Made by a program: the position numbers and the translations under genes. DNA of 64,000 bases from Rufibacter roseolus (GTDB taxonomy: Bacteria; Bacteroidota; Bacteroidia; Cytophagales; Hymenobacteraceae), in the NCBI RefSeq assembly GCF_017916365.1, contig NZ_JAFMSU010000001.1, forward strand, positions 2,013,028 through 2,077,027, read 5' to 3'. A model generated the notes under the pieces. It worked only from the letters and a program-made list of their open reading frames with translations. It was not told the origin of the DNA and did no database searches. This document shows, one piece after another, positions 28,641-37,406 of the stretch. Position 1 is the first letter of the stretch, and the number at the start of each line of letters is the position of its first letter.

Positions 28641-28682
28641 GCTGTTTCGGGGCTGTTTTACCTAAAACAGCCCCGAAACAGC
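28641..28682. repeat. Core palindrome family, perfect copy
   Basis: Perfect 19-bp stem (28641-28659 and 28664-28682) with loop ACCT; core GGGGCTGTTTT / AAAACAGCCCC. It lies 34 bp after the bshA stop on the minus strand. No T-tract follows. Confidence 0.88.
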
Positions 28683-28716
28683 TTCATGAATATCTTATTT
28701 AAAAAGGAAAGCTGAT

Positions 28717-29853
28717 TTAAACGTGGGTGCGCACCGCCTCGGCAGCTTGCTGATAGACGTCCTCGTACATAGGTACGATCTTGCTTATCTCAAACTCTTT
28801 GGCGCGGGCCAGAGCGTTGGCTTTGAATTTAGGCAGCTGGTCGTCCTGCAGGAGGAAAAGCGTGTTCTTGACCATGTCCTTCACATCGCCCACGTTGCTC
28901 ACGAAACCGGTCACGCCGTGCACGTTCAGCTCGGGCAGGCCACCGGCGTTGGACGAAATCACCGGCACCTCGCAGGCCATCGCTTCCAAAGCCGCTAACC
29001 CGAAACTCTCTTTCTCGGAGGGCATCAGGAAGACATCGGCGATGGAGAGCAGTTCTTCCACAGCTTCCAGTTTGCCCAGGAAACGCACATCGGCGCAGAT
29101 GCCCAGCTTGCGGCAGAGATTCTCCATTTTGGGCCGCTCCGGACCGTCGCCCACCAGAAGCAGTTTGGACGGAATCTGCTCGCGCACCTTAGAGAAAATC
29201 TTGATGATATCGCCAATACGCTTCACGCCCCTAAAGTTGGAGGTGTGCACCAGCAGTTTCTCGCCGAACGGCGCGATGGCTGATTTGAAGTGGTCTTTGC
29301 GCTGCTTCTGGAAACGCTCCAGGTTGATGAAGTTGGGGATGACCACAATCTCCTTCTCAATGGGGAAGTACTCGTAGGTTTCGCGCTTCAGGTCCTCGGA
29401 AACCGAGGTCACCGCGTCTGACTGGTTGATGCTGAAGGTCACTACCGGCTCATAGGAGGCGTCTTTGCCCACCAGAGTAATGTCGGTGCCGTGCAGCGTG
29501 GTAATGACCGGGATGTCTATGTTCTTTGTCTTGAGGATCTGCTTGGCCATGTACGCCGCCGAGGCGTGCGGAATGGCGTAGTGCACGTGCAGCACATCCA
29601 GTTTCTCATATTGCACAATGTCTACCATCTTGCTGGCCAGGGCCAGTTCATACGGCGGATACTGGAACAGCGGGTAATTGGGGATATTTACTTCGTGGTA
29701 AAACAGGTTCTCGTTGAAGTGGTCCAGGCGGGCGGGTTGGCTGTAGGTGATAAAATGTACCTTATGCCCTTTCTGCGCCAGGGCTTTACCCAACTCTGTG
29801 GCCACCACTCCGCTACCGCCAAAAGTAGGGTAGCATACAATTCCAATCTTCAT
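28717..29853 (-). CDS. bshA: N-acetyl-alpha-D-glucosaminyl L-malate synthase BshA
   Basis: 378 residues, a GT4 glycosyltransferase. BshA joins UDP-GlcNAc and L-malate, the first step of bacillithiol synthesis. The N-terminus MKIGIVCYPTFGGSGVVATE is characteristic of this subfamily, followed by HVHYAIPHASAAYMA and the donor-binding EKESFGLAALEAMACEVPV. Starts 23 bp after the upstream GH3 fusion gene, so probably one transcript. bshB and bshC are not in the window. Confidence 0.95.
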   Translation of the reverse strand: MKIGIVCYPTFGGSGVVATELGKALAQKGHKVHFITYSQPARLDHFNENLFYHEVNIPNYPLFQYPPYELALASKMVDIVQYEKLDVLHVHYAIPHASAAYMAKQILKTKNIDIPVITTLHGTDITLVGKDASYEPVVTFSINQSDAVTSVSEDLKRETYEYFPIEKEIVVIPNFINLERFQKQRKDHFKSAIAPFGEKLLVHTSNFRGVKRIGDIIKIFSKVREQIPSKLLLVGDGPERPKMENLCRKLGICADVRFLGKLEAVEELLSIADVFLMPSEKESFGLAALEAMACEVPVISSNAGGLPELNVHGVTGFVSNVGDVKDMVKNTLFLLQDDQLPKFKANALARAKEFEISKIVPMYEDVYQQAAEAVRTHV

Positions 29854-29876
29854 GCGCGTATGTGTTTGCCGCGAAG

Positions 29877-32831
29877 TTACGGTTTAGGCTCTAACGATTG
29901 ATATACTACGTCATGAATCCGGGTGCGGATGTTGTATTTGAGTAGTTTATCGTTTTCAGAGTCTGGGTAGACGCGGTTGGAGAGGAAAATGTAGATAATG
30001 TTGTTCTCGGGGTCTACCCAGGCACCGGTGCCGGTGAAGCCCGTATGCCCGAAGGTGCTCAGCGGCGCCAGGGTGGAGGTGGGGCCGTTCCCGTCTGGGT
30101 CGGCTTTGTCCCAGCCTATGCCACGACGGCTGTTTTTGCTGCCGTTTTTAGAAAACTCACTCACAACGGGCGTTTTGAAGTACTGCTGCCCGCCATACTT
30201 CCCGTTCTGCAAATCCATCTGCATGAGAATGGCCAGGTCGTTGGCGTTGGAGAAAAGACCTGCGTGCCCTGCCTTACCGCCCAGCATGGCTGCGTTTCCG
30301 TCATGCACCGTGCCTTGCAGCGGCACCCCCGGCTTGAACTGGGAACTGGGCGCGGTGGGCGCAATCTGCTCTTTCAGGAATTTGTTCAGTGGGTTGAAGG
30401 TAAGCGTGGCGGCGCCCAACGGGGCATAGAAGTTCTGCTCTAGGAAATCAGGAAGGGGTTGGTTCAGGAGGCGCTCGGCAATGCGTTTCATGATGTGCAG
30501 TCCCAGGTCTGAGTAGCGGTATTCAAACTTGCCGTTAGGCAGGCGCTTGCCCGCCAGTTCAGACTTTATCACCCACTTCCACACTGAGTCTTCCAGCCGT
30601 TTGTTGCTGTACACGCCGGGCACCACCAGGTTGGGGTATGCCTCAGTGGGCAGACTGTCATAGTAAATAGGGTTCAGCTTGCCGTCTTTCAGTGTTTTGG
30701 TCCAGAAGGGGATGTAGGCCACCAAGCCCGCCTGGTGCAGGAGCACATCGCGTACGGTGAGGTTGGCTTTGTTAGAGCCCTTCAGCTCGGGTAGGTAAGT
30801 CACCAGTCGGGCATCCAGGTTCAGGCGACCCTGGTCTTTCAGGAACATTACGGCCTGCAAGGTGGCAGCCACCTTGGTGATGGAGGCCAGGTCATAAATG
30901 GTTTCCTCAGTTACCGGCTGGGTGCGGTCATAGGTGTAATAGCCGTAGCCCTTGTCCATGACCACCGTACCGTCTTTGACCACCAGCACCTGGCAACCCG
31001 GCGTAGCAGCGTACGCAATGGCCTCCAGCGCAATGTTGTCAATCTGCTTCAAGATGCTGGAATTCATGCCCACGCTTTCGGGTATAGAGTATTTCAAGCG
31101 GTTCAAAGAAGGCGTAGAGATCCCAAAGCCAGCCTTGAACTTGGGCGAAGCGGTCACAGGTAAGCGGCCGTTAGCCGGAAGCGCCCCGAACAATACCTGC
31201 GGGATGACTTTACGGGTTACCTCGTTGTCTTCGTAGCCGCACACAAGCCAGTCGCTGCTCTCAAAGTTCTTGAGGCTGTAGGCGTTGCCCATGACCACTA
31301 CCACCACTTTTTTGGTAGGGTCGCGCTGCAGTTCCCTTATAAAACCCAGGGCGTTGCCCGATAGATTGTAGTTGTTGCCGGGGTTGTTGTTGAGGTTGTG
31401 CAAGGAGACCACCACCACGTCTGTGCCGGCCAGATCGCGGCGGATGCCTGCGTACACGCTATCTGGCGCTGTGCGGCTGGTCACCGCGAACTTTTTGAAG
31501 GAGGCGTATTTGTCCAACGTCTGGGTGAGTACGTTGTTCATGCCCGCCCCCACAGATACCGAGGCGAACTCCGTGGTGTCCAGCACCCTGAAAGGCAGCA
31601 GGTCGTTCTTGTTTGCCACGACCGTAACGGCCTGCTCATATAGTTGTTGCTGCAAGACCTGGCTTACCGGGCGGCTCAGATCCTGCGAGAGGTTTTCCAG
31701 GTTTACAGGGGTATACTGGTTCAGGCCGGCCCAGTACTTGGCGTGCAGCATCTTTCTTACCCTGATCTCAATATCTCGCTCCGAGATGGTGCTGTCGGCG
31801 ATGGCTCTTTTGATGCTGGCGAAGGCTTTAGGTACGTTTTCAGAAAACAGGAGCACATCGTTGCCGGCTTTCAGGGCCAGGGCATCCACCTCGCCGGGTT
31901 CATGGTAGCGGGTCACGCCTTTCATGTTCAGGGCATCGGTGAAAACCAGGCCCTCGTACTGCATCTGGCCTTTCAGGAGGTCATTCACCAGATAAGGCGA
32001 CAAAGTAGCGGCGCGGTTAGCGATGGAATCCAGCTTAGGCACGTGCAGGTGCGCCACCATCACGCCCATCACTCCGGCATCAAAAGAGCGCTTGAAGGGG
32101 TACAACTCCACCTCGGTGAGGCGGGCCATGTCGTGGGAGAGCACGGGCAAAGAAAAGTGCGAATCAGCATCAGTATCGCCGTGGCCGGGGAAATGCTTGG
32201 CAACCGCAATAATGCCGTGGTCCTGCAGACCCTTGATGTAGGCGATGCTGCGGGCGGTCACCTGCTCTTTGCTCTCGCCAAAAGAACGGTTCCCGATGAC
32301 CGGGTTGTTGGGGTTGCTGTTCACGTCCACCACCGGCGAGAAATTTACATGAATGCCCAGTCGTTTGAGTTTCAAGGCAATCTCACGGCCCATGAGGTAC
32401 ACATAGCGGTCATCCTGCAAAGCGCCCAGCGTCATCTGCTTGGCGAAATGCATGCTGCTGTCCAGGCGCATGTCCAGTCCCCACTCTGCATCGGTGGCCA
32501 CCAGCAGCGGAACTTTGGCGAGGCTTTGGTAACGGTTGGTGAGTTTGGCCTGGCGTACGGGACCGCCCTGCATGAACATGACTCCGCCAATGCCGTACTG
32601 GGTGATCAGGTTTTCGATTTCGCGGATGTGGCTCTGCGGTTTGTTGGAGTACGCGGCCACCATGAAGAGCTGACCAAGGCGCTGGTCAGGGGTAAGAGAT
32701 TGATAGACACTGTCTACCCAATGTTGCTCTTGTTCAGAAATGTTGCCCCGGCCTTTAGGGCCGAACCCCGATAAAGCCATCCAGGCGCCCATTACTACGG
32801 TCAGTAGCCACAGGCTATATCGCTTTAGCAT
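29877..32831 (-). CDS. Bifunctional GH3 beta-N-acetylglucosaminidase / serine beta-lactamase-like hydrolase
   Basis: 984 residues. After a membrane-spanning leader (about 7-22) the first half is glycoside hydrolase family 3: the NagZ-type motif KHFPGHGDTDADSH at 212-225 (His general acid/base) and nucleophile Asp299 in FTDALNMKG, followed by a GH3 C-terminal domain to about 570. The second half is a class C beta-lactamase/PBP-like domain with SxxK Ser650-Ile-Thr-Lys653, YSD at 773-775 (usual YxN) and HTG at 929-931. Such fusions occur in Bacteroidota and probably work on peptidoglycan fragments in the envelope. Followed by bshA. Confidence 0.93.
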   Translation of the reverse strand: MLKRYSLWLLTVVMGAWMALSGFGPKGRGNISEQEQHWVDSVYQSLTPDQRLGQLFMVAAYSNKPQSHIREIENLITQYGIGGVMFMQGGPVRQAKLTNRYQSLAKVPLLVATDAEWGLDMRLDSSMHFAKQMTLGALQDDRYVYLMGREIALKLKRLGIHVNFSPVVDVNSNPNNPVIGNRSFGESKEQVTARSIAYIKGLQDHGIIAVAKHFPGHGDTDADSHFSLPVLSHDMARLTEVELYPFKRSFDAGVMGVMVAHLHVPKLDSIANRAATLSPYLVNDLLKGQMQYEGLVFTDALNMKGVTRYHEPGEVDALALKAGNDVLLFSENVPKAFASIKRAIADSTISERDIEIRVRKMLHAKYWAGLNQYTPVNLENLSQDLSRPVSQVLQQQLYEQAVTVVANKNDLLPFRVLDTTEFASVSVGAGMNNVLTQTLDKYASFKKFAVTSRTAPDSVYAGIRRDLAGTDVVVVSLHNLNNNPGNNYNLSGNALGFIRELQRDPTKKVVVVVMGNAYSLKNFESSDWLVCGYEDNEVTRKVIPQVLFGALPANGRLPVTASPKFKAGFGISTPSLNRLKYSIPESVGMNSSILKQIDNIALEAIAYAATPGCQVLVVKDGTVVMDKGYGYYTYDRTQPVTEETIYDLASITKVAATLQAVMFLKDQGRLNLDARLVTYLPELKGSNKANLTVRDVLLHQAGLVAYIPFWTKTLKDGKLNPIYYDSLPTEAYPNLVVPGVYSNKRLEDSVWKWVIKSELAGKRLPNGKFEYRYSDLGLHIMKRIAERLLNQPLPDFLEQNFYAPLGAATLTFNPLNKFLKEQIAPTAPSSQFKPGVPLQGTVHDGNAAMLGGKAGHAGLFSNANDLAILMQMDLQNGKYGGQQYFKTPVVSEFSKNGSKNSRRGIGWDKADPDGNGPTSTLAPLSTFGHTGFTGTGAWVDPENNIIYIFLSNRVYPDSENDKLLKYNIRTRIHDVVYQSLEPKP

Positions 32832-33208
32832 TTCGCAACGCGTAATTTAATTTGAATAACTGTTTCATAGGGCTAATTTCGCAGAGGAAAACTAGCCGCG
32901 GCTGAGTGGCTCTGAAGCGTTTTGGGCCGGAATTTGAAAAAACGGCATAAAACAGGATTTGTTCAGAACGACTCCTCCCCATTTAGGCTCTAACCCCGTT
33001 TCCAGTGAATCCCTGTCCTTTCAGGACTGGAAAAGAACCGGAAAAAGAGCGAAAAGCCAGAAGGTTAGGGAGGTAAGGCCGCCGTTTAAGCTGGTAATAT
33101 TACTCAAAAATTTGCTTCGGTGTCTGAAAAGTTGGCGAAACCCCCTGGTTTCACCGCCGGAAAGGCAGCCCCCGAAGCGGAAAATAAACACTACGCAGGG
33201 AAGTTTGT
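32832..33208. other. Divergent intergenic region GH3 fusion / mutL
   Basis: 377 bp with both promoters expected. It contains a decayed core palindrome at about 32919-32958 (GTTTTGGGCCGGAATTTGAA and GGCATAAAACAGG). No gene; a 118-codon frame crossing it is not protein-like. Confidence 0.5.
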
Positions 33209-35062
33209 ATGGCAGATATCATCCGATTGTTACCCGAGTACCTGGCCAACCAGATCGCCGCCGGCGAAGTGGTGCAGCGCCCGGCCTCGGTGGTAAAGGA
33301 GTTGTTGGAGAATAGCGTAGACGCGCGCAGCAGTAGCGTAACCCTGATCATCAAAGATGCGGGCAAGCAGCTCATTCAGGTGGTGGACGACGGTGTAGGC
33401 ATGACCGAGACCGATGCCCGCATGTGCTTTGAGCGCCACGCCACGTCCAAAATAAAGACCACCGAGGACCTCTTCCGCATCCGGACCATGGGTTTTCGCG
33501 GCGAGGCGATGGCTTCTATTGCGGCCGTGGCCCAGGTGGAACTGAAAACCCGAGCCCGCGGCGCTGAGCTGGGCACCTGCCTCACCATTGAAGGCAACGA
33601 GGTCATCAAACAGGAGCCCGTGGCCATGGCCGAGGGAACGGTGGTAAGCGTGAAGAACCTTTTCTTCAACGTGCCCGCCCGCCGCAATTTCCTCAAGACC
33701 AACCCCGTGGAGATGCGCCACATCCTGGATGAGTTCCAGCGCGTGGCCCTGGCCAACCCAGAGATTGCCTTTGCCCTGTACCAGAATGAGGTGGAGGTCA
33801 TGAACCTGCCCGCCGGTAAGCTGAGCCAGCGAATTGTGAGCATTTTCGGGAAAGAGTACAAAGAACAGATGGCCGCCTGCGAGGAGACTACGCCTTTTCT
33901 CACGGTACGCGGCTACATCGGGAAACCCGAGTTTGCCAAGAAGAGCCGCGGCGAGCAGTTTTTCTTCGTGAACAACCGCTACATCAAAAGCCAGTACCTG
34001 AACCACGCGGTGCTCACCGCCTTTGAGGGACTGCTGCCTAAGGATAGTTTCCCGTTTTACGTGCTTTTCCTGGAAATCGCGCCGGAAACGATAGACATCA
34101 ACGTGCACCCCACCAAAACGGAGATCAAGTTTGAGGACGAGAAAACGGTGTACGCCATTGTGCGCGCGGCCGTGAAGCAGAGCCTGGGACTGCACAACAT
34201 CGCCCCTTCCCTGGATTTCGGGGCCGATGTGAACTACATTCCGCTGCAACCCATGAAATTCCCGGCCTCCATGGACTTTGAGACCGCGCCTGCGCTGGCG
34301 CCCCGGGCTTCGGCAAGGGCAAGCCAGCCGACTACGTTCACCTCCCGGGCCTCGGGCGGGGGCGGCAGTAACGACAATTATTCAGATTTCGCTCCTACCC
34401 GCGAGGTCTCCCGGGCTACTTCATCACCAGACACTAACCTTTTCCCCGAAGAAGAGGAGGGTTCACTCACACCATCAAAAAACAGCATGACGGGCGGTTC
34501 CAAGACTTTGCAGGTACACCAGAAATATCTCATGGTGCAGGTAAAATCCGGCTTGATGGTAGTGGACCAGCAGGCGGCCCAGGAACGTATTCTGTACGAG
34601 AAATACAGCCAGGCCTTGGGCAAGCGCACCGGCGCTTCCCAGCAACTGCTCTTCCCGCAGACCCTGCAACTCTCGCCCGCCGATTTCTCTTTGGTGATGG
34701 AGTTGTCTGAGGAGTTCACGGCGCTAGGCTTTGTGTTCAATGATTTCGGGAACAATACGCTGGTGGTGAACGGTATTCCGGCGGAGATTCCGCTGCGCGA
34801 TGAGAAAGAACTTATTGAAGGGCTGCTGGAGCAGTACAAGAACAATCTTTCCTCGCTTAAGGTAGATCGGCAGGAAAACCTGGCCCGGGCCATGGCCAAA
34901 CGCGTGGCCTCGCGCCTCACCGGCCGGTTAAGCGACCAGGAGATGAACGCGCTGGTGGACCGCTTGTTTGGCTGCCAGATGCCCAATTACACGCCTGGCG
35001 GGCAGAAAACACTGGTGATTCTGCAAACCGAGCAACTCCAGGATCTATTTCTGCGGAATTAA
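33209..35062 (+). CDS. mutL: DNA mismatch repair protein MutL
   Basis: 617 residues. MutL couples MutS mismatch recognition to strand removal. The GHKL ATPase is complete: LANQIAAGEVVQRPASVVKE, ELLENSVDA (Mg-binding Glu/Asn), DDGVGM and TMGFRGEA, then the transducer domain to about 335, a low-complexity linker (about 350-430) and a C-terminal dimerisation domain. The endonuclease motif DQHA-x2-E-x4-E reads DQQAAQERILYE near 452, with His replaced by Gln, and the late Cys/His motif is also atypical, so nicking activity is uncertain. Promoter should lie in the upstream divergent gap. Confidence 0.95.
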   Translation: MADIIRLLPEYLANQIAAGEVVQRPASVVKELLENSVDARSSSVTLIIKDAGKQLIQVVDDGVGMTETDARMCFERHATSKIKTTEDLFRIRTMGFRGEAMASIAAVAQVELKTRARGAELGTCLTIEGNEVIKQEPVAMAEGTVVSVKNLFFNVPARRNFLKTNPVEMRHILDEFQRVALANPEIAFALYQNEVEVMNLPAGKLSQRIVSIFGKEYKEQMAACEETTPFLTVRGYIGKPEFAKKSRGEQFFFVNNRYIKSQYLNHAVLTAFEGLLPKDSFPFYVLFLEIAPETIDINVHPTKTEIKFEDEKTVYAIVRAAVKQSLGLHNIAPSLDFGADVNYIPLQPMKFPASMDFETAPALAPRASARASQPTTFTSRASGGGGSNDNYSDFAPTREVSRATSSPDTNLFPEEEEGSLTPSKNSMTGGSKTLQVHQKYLMVQVKSGLMVVDQQAAQERILYEKYSQALGKRTGASQQLLFPQTLQLSPADFSLVMELSEEFTALGFVFNDFGNNTLVVNGIPAEIPLRDEKELIEGLLEQYKNNLSSLKVDRQENLARAMAKRVASRLTGRLSDQEMNALVDRLFGCQMPNYTPGGQKTLVILQTEQLQDLFLRN

Positions 35063-35271
35063 CCTTTGGCGGGAAGGCGAAAAGAAGAGGAAATAGCGCG
35101 GTAACTGATTTTTTAAGCGGGTCTGGGTACCATTAGGGGGCTTTCCGTCGTACTGTTGTAAGCAGAACCTTTACTTTCATCAGCTGTTACCCAAAGGAGA
35201 AGGAGCGGGCCGTATGGTTTTGCCCGGCTTTTTCGTTTCCTTTAAACTGTACATTTACTTAACGTCCTTCT

Positions 35272-36051
35272 ATGCCACCCATCACGCCCATGGTGCGTAA
35301 CCTGCTTATTTTGAACGTGCTGATGTTCTTCTTAAGCGACAGGTTGTTCCCAAAGGAAATGTTTGCCTTGCACGATATCCGTTCAGATGATTTCCGGCCG
35401 TACCAGTTTGTGACCCACATGTTCATGCACGGAAACCTGGGGCACCTGTTCAGCAACATGTTCAGCTTGTTTATCTTCGGGCCCATGCTGGAGCGGTACT
35501 GGGGAGAGATGCGGTTTCTCACCTTTTACCTCATCACCGGTTTGGGCGCGAGTCTGATGTATTCCCTGGTGCACCATTATGAGATCACCCAGGTACTGGA
35601 TGGCGCCGCAGCCTTTATGCAGAACCCAGACCCGATAGACTTCAGAAACCTGCTGGAGAAGGGTGGCGCTAATGTGAGGTCATTAGAAGGCTTTTTGATT
35701 GATTTTAACCGTAATCCAACAGATGCCCAGATGATCATGCAGGCCAAATCTCTGGCTTCCCGTATGTCTGAAGTGGTGGTAGACAGCTCCATGCTGGGCG
35801 CCTCGGGGGCGGTGTTCGGGATTCTGATGGCCTTTGGCATGCTGTTCCCCAACACTGAGCTCATGCTGCTGTTTTTCCCGGTGCCAATCAAAGCCAAATA
35901 CTTCGTACTTATGTACGGCGCTTTTGAATTATATTCGGGATTAAACCGGGCTCCCGGCGACAATGTGGCGCATTATGCACATTTGGGAGGGATGCTTTTT
36001 GCGTATATCTTACTGAAACTTTGGGAACGACAACGCAACAACTTTTACTAA
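35272..36051 (+). CDS. Rhomboid family intramembrane serine protease
   Basis: 259 residues, about six membrane helices. Catalytic Ser178 in GASGAVFG and His237 in HYAHLGG form the dyad; the HGNLGHLFSNMF helix near 53-64 supplies the oxyanion Asn/His. A soluble insertion of about 60 residues (about 108-170) sits before the catalytic Ser helix, common in Bacteroidota rhomboids. It cuts membrane proteins near their transmembrane segments; substrate unknown. Followed 3 bp later by a second rhomboid. Confidence 0.93.
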   Translation: MPPITPMVRNLLILNVLMFFLSDRLFPKEMFALHDIRSDDFRPYQFVTHMFMHGNLGHLFSNMFSLFIFGPMLERYWGEMRFLTFYLITGLGASLMYSLVHHYEITQVLDGAAAFMQNPDPIDFRNLLEKGGANVRSLEGFLIDFNRNPTDAQMIMQAKSLASRMSEVVVDSSMLGASGAVFGILMAFGMLFPNTELMLLFFPVPIKAKYFVLMYGAFELYSGLNRAPGDNVAHYAHLGGMLFAYILLKLWERQRNNFY

Positions 36052-36054
36052 ACT

Positions 36055-36972
36055 ATGACCAGTATTTTTGACGATATAAGATCGGCGTTCAGCAAGGGGA
36101 ACAATGCCCTGCACCAACTCATATTCATCAATGTGGTGGTGTTTGCGGTACTCATTATCCTGCGCACGGTTATGACGCTGAGCGGCTCGGGCGGCATGTT
36201 CGCTTACCTGATGACCTTCCTGAGCATGCCTTCCAACCTGCAGCTCTTCGCGCTGCGCTTCTGGACCATTATTACCTATTTCTTCACCCACCTAGAGTTT
36301 TTCCATATCCTATTCAACATGCTTAACCTGTACTGGTTTGGCATGCTGATAAGAGAGTATCTGGGCGATAAACGATTGGTGAACCTCTACGTGCTGGGCG
36401 GACTGGCCGGCGGCCTCATTTACCTCATCAGCTACAACACTATTCCATACCTGCAGCTCCGCGCCGATGGGTCTTTCATGATGGGCGCGTCGGGTAGTGT
36501 GATTGCCATTATGGTGGCCGCGGCCACGTTGTTGCCTAACTACACCTTCAACCTCATCCTCATCGGGCCTATTAGGATCAAGTACATTGCCCTGGTTATG
36601 GTGCTGCTCTCCATCTCCGGCGCCACTGGTGGAAACGCGGGCGGCAACATCGCCCACCTGGGTGGGGCTATCCTGGGCTTTTTTTACGTGCGCCAACTGC
36701 AAAGCGGCTCAGATCTGGGCCGGCCGTTGCAGGCGTTCCTGGGCTTCTTTAGAGGTATTTTCCAGCGACGCTCGCCGTTGAAAGTAGCCTACAAAAACCC
36801 TAACCGGCCCTACACCAACTCCGCCTCGTCATCCATGACCGGCACCTCCAACATCCCCGGCAATCCCTCGCAACTGGAAATAGACCAGATCCTGGACAAG
36901 ATCTCCGTCTCTGGGTATGAAAGCCTGACCAAAGAAGAAAAGCAGAAACTTTTCAAAGCCAGCCAGAAGTAG
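36055..36972 (+). CDS. Rhomboid family protease with C-terminal DUF6576-like tail
   Basis: 305 residues. Ser146 in GASGSVIAI and His201 in IAHLGGAILG form the catalytic dyad; the HILFNMLNLYWFG helix precedes them. After the last membrane helix there is a linker rich in Ser/Thr/Asn and a short helical tail, EIDQILDKISVSGYESLTKE, which matches the small domain often named DUF6576 at the C-terminus of Bacteroidota rhomboids. Starts 3 bp after the first rhomboid, so both form an operon. Confidence 0.92.
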   Translation: MTSIFDDIRSAFSKGNNALHQLIFINVVVFAVLIILRTVMTLSGSGGMFAYLMTFLSMPSNLQLFALRFWTIITYFFTHLEFFHILFNMLNLYWFGMLIREYLGDKRLVNLYVLGGLAGGLIYLISYNTIPYLQLRADGSFMMGASGSVIAIMVAAATLLPNYTFNLILIGPIRIKYIALVMVLLSISGATGGNAGGNIAHLGGAILGFFYVRQLQSGSDLGRPLQAFLGFFRGIFQRRSPLKVAYKNPNRPYTNSASSSMTGTSNIPGNPSQLEIDQILDKISVSGYESLTKEEKQKLFKASQK

Positions 36973-37028
36973 CTGTTAGCAATTAGTGGTTAGTTGCTGG
37001 TGATTAGTTTTTAGGTTGTTTTATCTAA

Positions 37029-37072
37029 ATTAGCCCTAAAACAGAAAACTATCTTTCTGTTTTAGGGCTAAT
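37029..37072. terminator. Terminator-like hairpin after rhomboid operon
   Basis: Perfect 19-bp stem ATTAGCCCTAAAACAGAAA / complement with a 6-nt loop. It contains the core palindrome half-site (AGCCCTAAAACAG); a decayed copy, GGTTGTTTTATCTAAA, abuts it. No long T-tract. Confidence 0.75.
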
Positions 37073-37090
37073 GCATTCTCATGGCATTGA

Positions 37091-37285
37091 CGCATATCGT
37101 CCCCCTTTGAAAGCTCGGGATGACTACTTCTGCTGATCACGGCATTCCCGAAAATGTAGGGGCAATCCCTTGTGGTTGCCCTTTGGTGAAGCGCGCAATT
37201 AAAGTCTCTGCTCTGTATTAAAGCCTTTAATTCTACAAACCGCCTTGGTCATCCCCCTACCCCCTTCAAAGGGGGACGGAATGCG
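37091..37285. mobile_element. MITE-like element with imperfect inverted ends
   Basis: Left end 37091-37124 (CGCATATCGTCCCCCTTTGA ... GGGATGAC) and right end 37248-37285 (GTCATCCC ... TTCAAAGGGGGACGGAATGCG) are imperfect complements of about 35 bp. The 195-bp unit has no gene and contains a copy of repeat E. Mobility is inferred from structure only. Confidence 0.5.
37125..37181 (+). repeat. Dispersed repeat E, copy 1
   Basis: Ends in TGTAGGGGCAATCCCTTGTG then GTTGCCC; the copy at 51039-51090 is identical over this 28-bp end and similar upstream (TCTGCT-AT-A-GGCATTCC). Confidence 0.8.
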
Positions 37286-37348
37286 TGAGTATAAACATTA
37301 AGCTTATTGAATTATGATCTTCGCCGATTGCTGTTAATCCAAGGCGTA

Positions 37349-37390
37349 AAAAGGAAGGCCTCGCAGATCTAACTGCGAGGCCTTCCTTTT
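37349..37390. terminator. Terminator of the nfeD-SPFH operon
   Basis: Perfect 18-bp stem AAAAGGAAGGCCTCGCAG / complement with a 6-nt loop and T-tract on the minus strand, 17 bp after the SPFH stop. Confidence 0.9.
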
Positions 37391-37406
37391 ACATGCTCAC
37401 TTTCTC

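Larger units (their letters stand above)
36973..37406. other. Convergent intergenic region with nested repeats
   Basis: 434 bp between the rhomboid operon and the SPFH gene. It contains two terminator-like hairpins (37029-37072 and 37349-37390) and, between them, an element with imperfect terminal inverted repeats (37091-37285). No gene. Confidence 0.6.

Noticed and set aside
37091-37285. Remnant of an insertion sequence
   Set aside because: No transposase fragment in any frame; only the inverted ends are present, so MITE-like is the most that can be said.
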